This document shows, piece by piece, positions 63,704 through 64,000 of a stretch of DNA of 64,000 bases. The translations under genes and the position numbers were made by a program. Source of the DNA: Phoebastria nigripes (lineage: Eukaryota > Chordata > Aves > Procellariiformes > Diomedeidae); the NCBI GenBank assembly GCA_035582835.1, contig JAYKAV010003363.1, forward strand, positions 249,352 through 313,351, written 5' to 3'. Within the stretch, counting starts at the first letter, position 1. Every line of letters starts with the position of its first letter. Below the pieces are notes generated by a model. The model saw nothing but the letters and a program-made list of their open reading frames with translations, was not told the DNA's origin and did no database searches.

Positions 63704-63759
63704 AAGGGGGGCAGTCCAGAAGTCCTTTTGACCTGTGTTATTCTATGATTATATGATCT
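63704..63759 (+). mobile_element. CR1 3'-terminal fragment
   Basis: GCAGTCCAGAAGTCCTTTTG, then ACCTGTGTTATTCTATGATT and ATATGATC. This is the end of a CR1 3' UTR with the octamer tail, shortened and decayed. Confidence 0.65.
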
Positions 63760-63920
63760 ATGACATGTAATTCCAAACAGTTTATTTTAATGTATCTTGA
63801 GCAGAGTTAGAAATATACACATTGTTTCCCTGTATTGGCTAATGTATGTCCTCGGCCTAGATTTTCCAAAGCTGTTCAATGGTCTATACAAGCTTTAGGT
63901 TTATTTGTGGTTTGAACCTG

Positions 63921-64000
63921 TGTCCTGGTTTCGGCTGGGATAGAGTTAATTTTCTTCCTAGTGCTGTGTTTTGGATTTAGTATGAAAAGAATGTTGATAA
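63921..64000 (+). mobile_element. LTR, 5' end, runs off the window
   Basis: TGTCCTGGTTTCGGCTGGGA followed by TAGAGTTAATTTTCTTCCTAG is the U3 start of the same LTR family as the four minus-strand copies, here in plus orientation. It matches the reverse complement of the right ends at 23588, 41973 and 47755. Only 80 bp are visible, so it is unclear whether it is solo or the 5' LTR of a provirus. A short CTGGTATA-type segment present in some copies is missing after CCTAG. Confidence 0.93.

Overview
This is almost certainly a bird chromosome: an AT-rich, gene-poor, intergenic or intronic stretch from a draft assembly with scattered single N bases. The avian assignment rests on three things. There are CR1 LINE copies whose 3' ends run into ATTCTATG octamer repeats. 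There are five copies of one LTR family whose ends read TGTCCTGGTTTC...TTAACC(A/C)(C/A)GACA, a family I know from bird genomes. There are also older CR1/L3-like and MIR-like relics of the kind shared by amniotes. There is nothing bacterial or plasmid-like, no operon, and no CRISPR array. Nearly all open frames are under about 130 codons and are chance frames or lie inside repeats.

Layout. 1-600: 3' end of a CR1 LINE (+), with a second short CR1 tail at 1550-1719. 1.7-17 kb: AT-rich unique sequence with an old CR1-like relic near 5.4 kb, a minus-strand CR1 tail at 6.72-6.98 kb and simple repeats. 17.15-18.2 kb: an old dispersed repeat, then a GC-rich island that recurs at 34.5 kb. 22.96-25.1 kb: two solo LTRs on the minus strand, one intact with a 5-bp target duplication and one truncated. 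28-31.6 kb: MIR-like relics. 35.7 kb: an AAAAG array. 40-43.2 kb: a second copy of the old dispersed repeat, a third solo LTR with a 5-bp target duplication, and an ancient CR1/L3-type LINE. 47.2-47.8 kb: a fourth solo LTR. 47.8-57.9 kb: unique sequence with one stretch that looks like a conserved non-coding element. 57.9-59.3 kb: a long CR1 copy (-) that still holds a 432-codon open reverse transcriptase frame. 63.4-63.5 kb: the only stretch that looks like a host exon (-). 63.9 kb to the end: the start of a fifth LTR, in plus orientation.

The genes do not work together as a system. The functional elements visible are those of retroelements: CR1 3'-UTR hairpins and octamer repeats, and LTR promoters in which a CREB/ATF palindrome sits just upstream of a TATA box. 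The most useful leads are the candidate exon near 63.4 kb, the swapped transcribed segment between two LTR subtypes, and a GC-rich dispersed repeat with TGTCA...TGACA ends that I cannot classify. I found no convincing previously undescribed system.
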